A stretch of DNA of 9,705 nucleotides from Fibrobacter sp. (lineage in GTDB: Bacteria; Fibrobacterota; Fibrobacteria; Fibrobacterales; Fibrobacteraceae). Below are positions 1 to 5,338 of this stretch, piece by piece. The stretch's first letter is position 1, and each line of letters opens with the position of its first letter. The translations under genes were made by a program, and so were the position numbers. Location: contig JAFWRL010000019.1 of assembly GCA_017520105.1 (NCBI GenBank), positions 1 to 9,705 on the forward strand, in the 5' to 3' direction. The notes under the pieces are model-generated. The model ran no database searches and had not been told where the DNA came from. It saw nothing but the letters and a program-made list of their open reading frames with translations.

Positions 1-141
1 CTCGTGAACGCAAAGCTCGACGTTGACAAGTACGATACCGTGTTCCTCGGTTATCCGATTATGTTCGGGACGTTTACGACTCCGATTTACACGTTCCTCG
101 AAGCGAACGATTTGAGCGGAAAGGTCGTGGTGCCCTTCTGC
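1..141. repeat. 141-bp direct terminal repeat, copy 1 (identical to 9565-9705)
   Basis: Bases 1-141 match the last 141 bases of the window exactly and in the same orientation, starting CTCGTGAACGC and ending GTGCCCTTCTGC. Both copies lie in the same frame of the flavodoxin gene, and joining them removes both gene truncations. This fits a circular contig opened at an arbitrary point with a k-mer overlap of 141. It should be counted once when genes or length are tallied, which gives 9,564 bp. Confidence 0.97.
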
Positions 142-579
142 ACTTATGGCAGTGGTGGCCGCAAGGCAAGTGCGAACGAACTCAAGACGCTTGAACCGAA
201 AGCCAACGTGACGCTCGCTTATGGGATTTCTAACAAGCGAATCAATGCCGAAGGCGGTATCGAAACGGCTAAGGCCGAAGTCGCCGCGTTTTTCGGAAAT
301 CTCGAAACGGGAGCGACTGAACAAATGCTCATGGGCGGCTATTCGGAACAGCGCCCGCTTACGGCTGAAGATTCCGCAGCATTTGCCGAAGCTACGAAGG
401 ATTATGCGTATTTGAATTTGAAACCGCTTAGCGTATCTTCGCAGGTGGTGGCTGGTATGAACTACCTCTTCGTTTGCGAAATGAAGGCTTTCGGTGGCCC
501 TGCGGAACAGGCGAATGTGAGAATCTTCAAGCCGCTTCCGGGCCGTGGCGAAACCCAGCTCATCGGAGTCGAGAAGTAA
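1..579 (+). CDS. Flavodoxin lipoprotein with cystatin-like tail, C-terminal part (gene continues from 9247-9564)
   Basis: This is the C-terminal 192 residues of a flavodoxin-family protein. Its 5' part lies at 9247-9564; joined through the terminal repeat it makes an uninterrupted 298-residue protein. The GTG at 4-6 is an internal Val codon, not a start. The flavodoxin core is visible as a YPIMFG segment, followed by an LSGKVVVPFCTYGSGG strand and loop, which resembles flavodoxin_4-type proteins that bind FMN. After about residue 210 of the joined protein comes a separate region, starting near GGYSEQRPLT (nt 334 onward), with the pentapeptide QVVAG at nt 442-456 followed by NY. QVVAG is the signature of cystatin-type protease inhibitors, so this tail is probably a cystatin-like fold. 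That it inhibits proteases is not shown. An exported redox role is inferred from the lipobox in the N-terminal part. The flavodoxin assignment is firm; the tail is moderately sure. Confidence 0.88.
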   Translation, partial: LVNAKLDVDKYDTVFLGYPIMFGTFTTPIYTFLEANDLSGKVVVPFCTYGSGGRKASANELKTLEPKANVTLAYGISNKRINAEGGIETAKAEVAAFFGNLETGATEQMLMGGYSEQRPLTAEDSAAFAEATKDYAYLNLKPLSVSSQVVAGMNYLFVCEMKAFGGPAEQANVRIFKPLPGRGETQLIGVEK

Positions 580-584
580 ATTCC

Positions 585-619
585 CTGGATCCTTCACGGC
601 TTTCGCCGTTCAGGATGAC
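585..619 (-). repeat. Intergenic palindromic GTCAT-type element
   Basis: Read on the minus strand, the element begins GTCATCCTG and ends AAGGATCCAG, the same termini as the elements found inside the serine-rich linkers downstream. It folds into a hairpin: ATCCT (589-593) with AGGAT (612-616), a TC/TC internal mismatch, and ACGGC (596-600) with GCCGT (605-609) around a TTTC loop. It lies 5 nt after the flavodoxin stop codon. There is no following T-run, so it does not look like a normal intrinsic terminator, though it could stabilise the mRNA 3' end. Confidence 0.7.
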
Positions 620-655
620 GAGCTTGATTTATAACGGTCTTTACGAAATGTTCGT

Positions 656-740
656 GTCATTCTGAGGACTGAAAGGACGATATACGATACTTGGGGCTTT
701 AGCCACTTAGTAGAGTTAGGTTCGTAGGAGCAGAATCCAG
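656..740 (+). repeat. Long (85-nt) intergenic GTCAT-type element
   Basis: The stretch starts GTCATTCTGAGG and ends GCAGAATCCAG. Its termini contain a perfect inverted pair, ATTCTG (659-664) and CAGAAT (731-736). The inside includes a small GGC-TTTA-GCC hairpin near 694-703. The bounding sequences match those of the coding-region elements, but the interior is longer. Together with the element at 585-619 it fills most of the 178-bp gap between the flavodoxin and FISUMP genes. I see no convincing promoter for the FISUMP gene in the gap. Confidence 0.6.
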
Positions 741-757
741 AGCATATTTTTAGAAAA

Positions 758-1345
758 ATGAAATACTTAATATCTGCATTATCTATTGTTTTTGCTGTCT
801 CAAGCATCTCCTTTGCCGCCCCCAAAGCGAACAAGCAAGAACTCAAGGATTCCCGCGACAAGCAGAAATATCGCACGGTCGTTATTGATGACCGCACTTG
901 GATGGCGGACAACTTGAATTACAATGCGCCCGGCAGCACTTGCTATCGGGAAGACGAAGACAACTGCATGGTCTATGGTCGCCTTTACACATGGGAGGCG
1001 GCAAAGTCTGCGTGCCCTGCTGGGTTCCGCTTGCCGACAAATGCAGACTTCGAAAGCTTGTGGAAAGCGGCGGGTGGCGATTTCAATGCGGGCTACCTCA
1101 TCAAGGCGAATTACGGATGGTCCGGCGAGACGAACGGAAACGATACGCTCAAGTTCAGCGCGATGCCCGCGGGCAACATGTTCGATGACGGAACGTACGG
1201 AAACGAAAATAAATTCGCGTTCTTCTGGAGTTCTGAAACCGAAGGTGATAAAGCCTCGGTTTGGTATCTGACGTCGAAATCTATGGGCTTCAGTTTCATG
1301 ATGAAACCGAAAAACTTCGGATTTTCAGTCAGGTGCGTACAGTAA
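758..1345 (+). CDS. Secreted FISUMP-domain protein (Fib_succ_major family)
   Basis: A 195-residue exported protein made almost entirely of one FISUMP domain, a family named from Fibrobacter succinogenes paralogous proteins; its molecular role is not established. Residues 1-20 form a signal peptide with a likely cut after SFA. Family hallmarks follow in order: a YRTVVIDDRTWMADNLNY start (residues 38-55), GRLYTWEAA (74-82), CPAGFRLPT (86-94), a SAMPAGN strand (134-140), FWSSE (156-160), and a C-terminal GFSVRCVQ. Four cysteines (62, 70, 86, 193) could form two disulfides. The domain looks complete. The chosen ATG is directly followed by a Lys and hydrophobic signal sequence, but its ribosome binding site is weak: GGAG at 727-730 lies too far upstream. 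The gene follows the flavodoxin on the same strand after an element-filled gap and ends before a strong terminator. A role at the cell surface or in polysaccharide contact is inference only. Confidence 0.93.
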   Translation: MKYLISALSIVFAVSSISFAAPKANKQELKDSRDKQKYRTVVIDDRTWMADNLNYNAPGSTCYREDEDNCMVYGRLYTWEAAKSACPAGFRLPTNADFESLWKAAGGDFNAGYLIKANYGWSGETNGNDTLKFSAMPAGNMFDDGTYGNENKFAFFWSSETEGDKASVWYLTSKSMGFSFMMKPKNFGFSVRCVQ

Positions 1346-1374
1346 AGTCTGTTAATTTTTCTATAAATGAAAAA

Positions 1375-1411
1375 CCGCGACCCTGGAATTAAGGGTCGCG
1401 GCAATTTTTTT
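1375..1411 (+). terminator. Intrinsic terminator, probably bidirectional
   Basis: A perfect 10-bp GC-rich stem, CCGCGACCCT (1375-1384) with AGGGTCGCGG (1392-1401), encloses a 7-nt loop and is followed by CAA and seven T residues (1405-1411) on the plus strand. On the minus strand the stem is followed by a run of five T (the A run at 1370-1374). It sits between the converging FISUMP and xylanase genes and can serve both. Confidence 0.93.
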
Positions 1412-1438
1412 ACGTGCGCGTTTTTCGTTGCGCGTCAG

Positions 1439-2887
1439 CTATTTTATGCTCACCCGCTGTACGGTCTTCGCGCTTCCGGCAGTGATGCGGACAACGTATA
1501 GCCCTTCAGGAACGTTCTTCAAATCTACAGTTCCATTTTCGCTTTGGGTGCTGAACACGGGGCGTCCTTGTAAGTCGAATAGATCGACCTTTGCTGCGGT
1601 TTTCAATCCCAATCCAGTCACGAACAGCGTATGACCTGCAACGTATGCGGAAACTGTTGCCCTGCTTGCAATCCTTGCAATAGCGTCTGTCGTATCTTTT
1701 TTCGTTGTATCCTTGACTGTGGTGTCTTTTTTAGTCGTATCCTTGACTGTAGTATCCTTTACGGTTGTGTCTTTTACAGTGGTGTCCTTCTTTGCTGTGT
1801 CCTTGGGCGGCTCGAACGTCTGGAGCCTTACCAGGATGCTATCGAAAGCGGGCTTCGGTTTCAAGTTGTCATCGTAGATAAGGCCTTTTTGTCTGTTCAA
1901 GCCGCCGAGCCAGCTCCATTTGTCGGATACGCCCCAAATCAGGTACGTGTCCGCATTCGGTTCTTCGAGGATGATGTCCAGGTATTGACGGAACGTTTGT
2001 CCCTGGCGTTCGAGGTCTTTTTTGCTGACGTTGATGCCGCTCTTGAATCCGATATCGAGTTCGGTGATTTTCAGCTTGACGTTAAGTTTAGCGAGTTCCT
2101 TGGCGAGGGAGCGGAGGCTGTCCGGCGAACCGATAAAGTGCTTGTCGGTGGTGGTATCTTCTACGTGGGTCTGGGAGCCCACGCAATGGATAGGGATGCC
2201 GTTCTTGACCCAGCGCTTCACCTGTTCCAGCAAAAATCCCGCTTTGGCTTTCGGATTGACGCCTTGTTCGAGGTTGTAATCGTTATAGCAGAGTTCTGCA
2301 TCAGGGTCAACGGCGTGCGTCCACACGAATGCGGAGTCGATGAATTCAGGACCGATACCCTGGTACCAGACGGATTGGGAGCGCCACATCGGTTCGTTGT
2401 TGCTGATGGCTTCGTTCACTACGTCCCATTCGGCGACTTTGCCCTTCCAGTGGCCGACCACGTTTTGGATGTGGTTCTTGAGCACCTTGAGCAGTTTCTG
2501 CTTGTCGTTCCTGTAGTTGTTCACCCAGCCCGGAACTTGGCTGTGCCAGGCGAGGGCGTGACCGCGGACGCGCATACCGTTTTGCTGGGCGTAACGAACC
2601 ATTTTATCGCCGTTGCCATAGTTGAATCGGCCTTCCTGCGGCTCGGTGGCGTCAAACTTCATCTCGTTTTCGGCAACGACGATGTTGAATTGCTGCTTGT
2701 GAATCTGTTCGTAATTACCCGGAAGGCCACCGCTGAACCATTGCGAGTTTAGAATCGCACCAATGTAGATTCCATTTTTTTCTGCAAGGGATCTAAGGGT
2801 TTCGTCAGCGGCAAAGGCGTTTGTTAGGCCTGCGCCAAGAAGGGCTGTGCCAAGCACAAGACCCGCTAATGCGTGAGTCTTTTTCAT
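1439..2887 (-). CDS. Secreted GH10 endo-beta-1,4-xylanase with KDTT-repeat linker and C-terminal sorting domain
   Basis: A 482-residue extracellular xylanase that hydrolyses beta-1,4-xylan with retention. I start it at the ATG read from 2887: it has a clear Shine-Dalgarno AAAAGGAG (2896-2903) 8 nt upstream and opens directly into a signal peptide (residues 1-27, cut after AFA). An upstream start at 2968 would put 27 unlikely residues ahead of it. The GH10 barrel spans about 30-357. The acid/base Glu159 lies in WDVVNEA (154-160) and the nucleophile Glu276 in ITELDI (274-279). HALAWH (110-115) and the WGVSDKWSW segment (318-326) are also typical. Residues 362-400 are eight five-residue units of KDTT[VK] type. 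Residues 410-482 form a beta-rich domain ending EGLYVVRIT...VQRVSIK, which resembles type IX secretion (Por-type) sorting domains. No carbohydrate-binding module is visible. The gene is monocistronic, ends at the shared terminator and is divergent from the lipoprotein operon. Confidence 0.96.
   Translation of the reverse strand: MKKTHALAGLVLGTALLGAGLTNAFAADETLRSLAEKNGIYIGAILNSQWFSGGLPGNYEQIHKQQFNIVVAENEMKFDATEPQEGRFNYGNGDKMVRYAQQNGMRVRGHALAWHSQVPGWVNNYRNDKQKLLKVLKNHIQNVVGHWKGKVAEWDVVNEAISNNEPMWRSQSVWYQGIGPEFIDSAFVWTHAVDPDAELCYNDYNLEQGVNPKAKAGFLLEQVKRWVKNGIPIHCVGSQTHVEDTTTDKHFIGSPDSLRSLAKELAKLNVKLKITELDIGFKSGINVSKKDLERQGQTFRQYLDIILEEPNADTYLIWGVSDKWSWLGGLNRQKGLIYDDNLKPKPAFDSILVRLQTFEPPKDTAKKDTTVKDTTVKDTTVKDTTKKDTTVKDTTKKDTTDAIARIASRATVSAYVAGHTLFVTGLGLKTAAKVDLFDLQGRPVFSTQSENGTVDLKNVPEGLYVVRITAGSAKTVQRVSIK
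1688..1804 (-). repeat. 15-nt tandem repeat encoding the KDTT linker of the xylanase
   Basis: Eight in-frame 15-nt units encode KDTAK, then KDTTV or KDTTK repeats (residues 362-400), linking the catalytic barrel to the sorting domain. The units differ at synonymous positions, so the array is not freshly amplified. It is a Thr/Lys/Asp spacer, unlike the serine stalks of the neighbouring lipoproteins. Confidence 0.88.
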
Positions 2888-2895
2888 CTGTTGTA

Positions 2896-2903
2896 CTCCT
2901 TTT
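2896..2903 (-). promoter_or_regulatory. Shine-Dalgarno site of the xylanase gene
   Basis: On the minus strand AAAAGGAG lies 8 nt before the ATG at 2887. It decides the start against the longer reading frame opening at 2968, which has no such site and would bury the signal peptide. Confidence 0.85.
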
Positions 2904-3121
2904 AACCCTAATCCTAGTTGTAACCCGTATAAAAAATAAATAAAAAGAGTCGCAAAAGATGTAAACAAAAATATGCGAGATGACGAATTTTCCTATTTAT
3001 TTGCCTGAAATTGCCGAATCTTTAAGTCTGCTTGAATTTTGCGCTTTTGGGGACGGAATCGATAATACCTTGTTTTGTGGCAATTCGAGTTCGTGCCTTT
3101 TTCTTGTGATGATCATCTTTG

Positions 3122-3217
3122 TTTATGCAACAGAGTGTAGCATATATGAAATTTTAGTGTAGATTTTTGTAAAAATAGCTAATTTTTGTTGAAATTTTAG
3201 ATTTTTTGTTGCATAAA
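3122..3217. promoter_or_regulatory. 11-bp inverted repeat upstream of the operon promoter (possible operator pair)
   Basis: TTTATGCAACA at 3122-3132 is matched by its exact reverse complement TGTTGCATAAA at 3207-3217. The right copy ends 4 nt before the -35 box at 3222. The wide 74-nt spacing suggests two binding sites for one regulator rather than an RNA hairpin, although an RNA stem is irrelevant here because the sites lie upstream of the likely transcription start. No regulator gene is in the window. Confidence 0.45.
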
Positions 3218-3221
3218 GGTG

Positions 3222-3250
3222 TTGACTGGACGGAATGGTGATTGTATATT
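3222..3250 (+). promoter_or_regulatory. Sigma70-like promoter of the lipoprotein operon
   Basis: TTGACT (3222-3227) and TATATT (3245-3250) are separated by exactly 17 nt, and each differs from the consensus hexamer at one position. Transcription would start near 3257, giving a short leader before the ATG at 3283. This assumes that the host's main sigma factor recognises the standard hexamers. Confidence 0.7.
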
Positions 3251-3282
3251 TATAATTGTAAAAGGCGATTAGGGAAACTTTT

Positions 3283-4434
3283 ATGAAACGAATTTTGGCA
3301 CTTCTAAGCTCTCTTATTTTCATTATCGCATGTGGTGACGATTCTTCCAGTGCGTTTAATGCGTGGTCCGAAAATAGTTCTTCATCTTCGACCAACGTAC
3401 TTTTCTCGTCATCCTCGGCGATTTTAACAACATCGTCATCCTCGGCAATTTCTGCCGCATCGTCTTCCTCAACAATTTCAATAACATCGTCGTCCTCGAC
3501 CAATGTGCTTTTATCGTCATCCTCGACCCTGATCGAGGGTCTCTCCAGCAGCTCGTCCCGTCATTCCGGGTCTGACCCGGAATCTTCGAGCATAGCGGTT
3601 TCTTCGTCGAGTATAAAATTATCATCCTCGACCGAGGTCTCATCAAGCAGTTCCATGGATTCTATCAGCTCTTCGAGCCTCCAGAATGACAAGTCATCAT
3701 CCAGTGTTGTAGTTTCTTCATCTAGCATAAAATTATCGTCCTCCAGCGTAAATCTTTCATCTTCTAGCAAAGAACTTTCTTCGTCGAGTGTCGCAGAGTC
3801 TTCATCGAGCGTTGTTGTATCTTCATCTAGCGTTGTCGTTTCTTCCTCCAGTGAAATCCTTACAGATCCATCGAAAATCTTTGAGATTCGTAAACCGAAA
3901 GGTCATGTGCTCCCGTGTGAAGTCCCTTGGGGAGGTGAAGGAGAGTTTATGAGGGACACGCTTTCCCAACACGATGTCATTTGCACTTATGATTACAATG
4001 GTGAAAAAGGTTTCTTGTATGTTCAATTGACGCCCATTTCTTGTGGCGGCGGAATGTCTATTACTCCGGGGCGTTACAATGTTGACAAAGCTGAATTCTA
4101 TGTCGATGGAAAATTTGCGGATGTATCGGATGTTGATTACGAATGGGGCAGTAACCACCATGTAGAAAAATTATGGTTTACGTACAAGGAAAATGTCTTC
4201 CTCTATTCGCAATCGACGATGGGTTGGGGCGGTCGTCCTTGTCAAAACATGGATTGCTTGAAGGTCTTTGAATCCGATGGAAAAACTTATGTTGAAAACG
4301 GATGCAATGAACGTAACCTCCCCATTGTTTGCAGAAACATAAATTCTAAAGGTGAAGTTGTTAGCGATTTTACGGACACTTACAAGGTTTGCGAGGGTGA
4401 TCCGCGTACATTGGGTTATGATGTTGAATACTAA
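3283..4434 (+). CDS. Lipoprotein 1: polyserine stalk plus eight-cysteine domain
   Basis: First gene of the operon, 383 residues, of a family I do not recognise. The signal peptide ends in a lipobox IIAC, so Cys17 is the probable lipid-bearing residue; it is followed by GDD. Residues 18-194 are a serine-rich stalk made of two tandem arrays (9-residue and 7-residue periods) with palindromic elements between them. Residues 195-383 form a compact domain shared with lipoproteins 2 and 4. It starts DPSKIFEIRKP and has eight cysteines at 212, 234, 254, 320, 325, 341, 350 and 370 that are conserved in all three, which suggests four disulfides in an exported location. Other shared motifs are GFLYVQ, FYVDGK, a WGSNHH segment, GGRPCQNMDC, and LPIVCR. 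The start is supported by the signal peptide and a weak AGGGAA 6 nt upstream. A stalked binding or recognition domain at the cell surface is an inference. Confidence 0.88.
   Translation: MKRILALLSSLIFIIACGDDSSSAFNAWSENSSSSSTNVLFSSSSAILTTSSSSAISAASSSSTISITSSSSTNVLLSSSSTLIEGLSSSSSRHSGSDPESSSIAVSSSSIKLSSSTEVSSSSSMDSISSSSLQNDKSSSSVVVSSSSIKLSSSSVNLSSSSKELSSSSVAESSSSVVVSSSSVVVSSSSEILTDPSKIFEIRKPKGHVLPCEVPWGGEGEFMRDTLSQHDVICTYDYNGEKGFLYVQLTPISCGGGMSITPGRYNVDKAEFYVDGKFADVSDVDYEWGSNHHVEKLWFTYKENVFLYSQSTMGWGGRPCQNMDCLKVFESDGKTYVENGCNERNLPIVCRNINSKGEVVSDFTDTYKVCEGDPRTLGYDVEY
3379..3540 (+). repeat. 27-nt tandem array (6 units) in the stalk of lipoprotein 1
   Basis: Six consecutive 27-nt units encode SSSS followed by five variable residues (TNVLF, AILTT, AISAA, and so on). 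Here the serine quartet uses only TCN codons, most often TCG-TCA-TCC-TCG, which contains the GTCATCC terminus of the palindromic elements. The last unit runs into a small palindrome, GACCCT (3525-3530) with AGGGTC (3536-3541). Confidence 0.85.
3560..3587 (+). repeat. In-frame palindromic GTCAT element (encodes RHSGSDPESS)
   Basis: GTCATTCCGGG...CCCGGAATCTTC forms a perfect 9-bp stem, ATTCCGGGT (3563-3571) with ACCCGGAAT (3575-3583), around a 3-nt loop. In this frame it is read CGT CAT TCC GGG, giving RHSG. Close copies lie at 5517-5543 and 7982-8009 in two other genes. Confidence 0.85.
3655..3690 (-). repeat. In-frame palindromic element in reverse orientation (encodes MDSISSSSLQND)
   Basis: On the minus strand it begins GTCATTCTGGAGG and ends AGAATCCAT, the same termini as the intergenic element at 656-740. 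The outer pair is ATTCT (3659-3663) with AGAAT (3683-3687). It breaks the serine-array pattern and supplies the odd residues LQND within the stalk. Confidence 0.7.
3694..3861 (+). repeat. 21-nt tandem array (8 units) in the stalk of lipoprotein 1
   Basis: Eight 21-nt units encode SSSS plus three residues (VVV, IKL, VNL, KEL, VAE, VVV, VVV, EIL). In every unit the fourth serine is AGY while the first three are TCN. This differs from the upstream 27-nt array, where the fourth serine is TCN, so the two arrays arose separately. Confidence 0.87.
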
Positions 4435-4463
4435 ATTGACCTTTGTTGCAAAGGGGCGCTTTT

Positions 4464-5321
4464 ATGAAGTTCTACGAATTTTTGCTCGGCTGTTTAGTCT
4501 TGTTCATTGTCGCCTGCGGTGACGATTCTACGAGTGCGTTTGATGCGTTGTCTGAAAATCTTTCAAGCAGTTCTTCGCAAAACGTCATCCTGAGCTCCCA
4601 AAACGTTATCCAGAGCTCCAGCGAAGGATCCAGTGGCGGAGTCGAAGCATCGTCATCCTCGACTGAGCCTGCCCTGAGCTCAGCCGAAGGGATCGAGGAT
4701 CTCTCCAGCAGTTCATCTGCAAAAAAAATGTCGGGAGAAGTCTCTGGCGATCCTCTGCAAATTTTCAAAACGAGAGTCCCGAAAAAAGCGGTTTATCACT
4801 GCGACTTAACGCAAGAAACAGGGGGCTTCGAAGGCGATTTCGACCAGAAAGATTGGATTTGCTCTTTTAAGTATGCGGGTATGGAAGGCTATGTTTATGT
4901 GCAATCTTCACCTACGGGGTGTACTCCGCATTGGGGCTTTTACCCAGATATAAGTGTCGATTCGGCCGTGTTCTATGTCAACGGAAAGTATGAAACGCTG
5001 AATGACGTGACTTATGATTGGGGCGGAAATCACCATAACGATTCGTTCCGCTTTAGCTATGACGGCAAAGTATTTGAATATTCCCGTTCTTCAATAAATG
5101 GTTTTGCTTTTCGTCCTTGCCAAGAAATGGATTGTCTCAAAGTTTATGAGGCCGATGGTACAACGCTTATAGAAGACGGTTGCAATTTTAATAGTGATGA
5201 TTTAAGCAAAGTTCGGCAACTGCCGATTGTGTGCCGTTTTGCTAATTTAGAAGATGGTTCGTTTGGTGATTTTACCGACAATTTTGAACTTTGTCCGGGC
5301 GATCATCGTTTGGATAAATAA
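4464..5321 (+). CDS. Lipoprotein 2: short serine stalk plus eight-cysteine domain
   Basis: Second operon gene, 285 residues, paralogous to lipoproteins 1 and 4; function unknown. I start it at the ATG of 4464 because AAAGGGG (4450-4456) sits 7 nt upstream and the signal peptide begins there; a TTG at 4443 in the same frame has no support. The lipobox is IVAC with Cys18, followed by GDDSTSAFDALSEN, nearly the same as in lipoprotein 1. The stalk (about 19-95) is half as long as in its paralogues. The C-terminal domain (96-285) has its eight cysteines at 113, 133, 153, 219, 224, 240, 257 and 277, with RPCQEMDCLKVYEADG and LPIVCR conserved. It lacks the glycine-rich GWGG/GMGG run before RPC that the other two have (here INGFAF), and has a 6-7-residue insert before LPIVC. 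The gap after gene 1 is 29 bp with no terminator. Confidence 0.87.
   Translation: MKFYEFLLGCLVLFIVACGDDSTSAFDALSENLSSSSSQNVILSSQNVIQSSSEGSSGGVEASSSSTEPALSSAEGIEDLSSSSSAKKMSGEVSGDPLQIFKTRVPKKAVYHCDLTQETGGFEGDFDQKDWICSFKYAGMEGYVYVQSSPTGCTPHWGFYPDISVDSAVFYVNGKYETLNDVTYDWGGNHHNDSFRFSYDGKVFEYSRSSINGFAFRPCQEMDCLKVYEADGTTLIEDGCNFNSDDLSKVRQLPIVCRFANLEDGSFGDFTDNFELCPGDHRLDK
4584..4633 (+). repeat. Composite GTCAT element in the stalk of lipoprotein 2
   Basis: The stretch runs from GTCATCCTGAGCTCC to GCGAAGGATCCAG, full-length termini like the intergenic element at 585-619. Inside, a second near-copy (GTTATCCAGAGCTCC) suggests a nested or tandem pair. It is read GTC ATC CTG AGC, giving VILSS and VIQSSS, a different frame from the RHSG copies. 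Confidence 0.68.
4652..4703 (+). repeat. Palindromic element encoding SSSTEPALSSAEGIEDL
   Basis: An outer 8-bp stem, ATCCTCGA (4655-4662) with TCGAGGAT (4693-4700), encloses the palindrome CTGAGCTCAG (4674-4683). An 85% identical copy of the same 46-nt length (39 of 46 by eye) lies in the next gene at 5455-5500. Confidence 0.8.
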
Positions 5322-5338
5322 TTTGTTAGGAGCTAAGA

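Larger units (their letters stand above)
2888..3282. promoter_or_regulatory. 395-bp AT-rich divergent control region
   Basis: This is the longest gene-free stretch of the window. It separates the xylanase (leftward) from the lipoprotein operon (rightward), so it must hold both promoters. Seen in it are the xylanase ribosome site, an 11-bp inverted repeat, a 10-bp direct repeat GAAATTTTAG (3148-3157 and 3191-3200), and a good rightward promoter. For the xylanase only a weak leftward promoter candidate is visible (TTGCGA with TATACG, roughly 2930-2960). If the 9.56-kb circle is a real replicon, this is the only place with origin-like AT-richness and repeats. That is speculation. Confidence 0.6.

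Noticed and set aside
1..579. A separate short flavodoxin-tail gene starting at 4
   Set aside because: The GTG at 4 is an internal codon; the identical sequence at 9565 shows the frame continuing from an upstream lipoprotein start.
585..619. Intrinsic terminator after the flavodoxin gene
   Set aside because: A stem is present but with a mismatch and no T-run after it; its ends match the dispersed element family instead.
610..912. 100-codon minus-strand open frame over the FISUMP start
   Set aside because: It is made of translated intergenic element sequence and the antisense of the FISUMP signal region; nothing supports it as a gene.
1631..2752. Long plus-strand open frame (373 codons) opposite the xylanase
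   Set aside because: It is the antisense shadow of the GH10 gene; its composition (runs of Val, Phe, Asp) mirrors the real gene and it has no domain or start signal.
2888..2968. Upstream start for the xylanase at 2968
   Set aside because: It would add 27 residues before a normal signal peptide and ignore the AAAAGGAG site placed correctly for the ATG at 2887.
2980..3162. 60-codon open frame in the divergent control region
   Set aside because: No convincing ribosome site, no recognisable domain, and it lies in AT-rich sequence that must hold the xylanase promoter.
3379..3861. CRISPR-like periodicity
   Set aside because: The 27- and 21-nt units are in frame, degenerate and contiguous without spacers; they encode a serine linker and no cas gene is present.
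4443..4463. TTG start for lipoprotein 2
   Set aside because: It adds seven residues ahead of the signal peptide, and the ribosome site AAAGGGG lies downstream of it, correctly spaced for the ATG at 4464.
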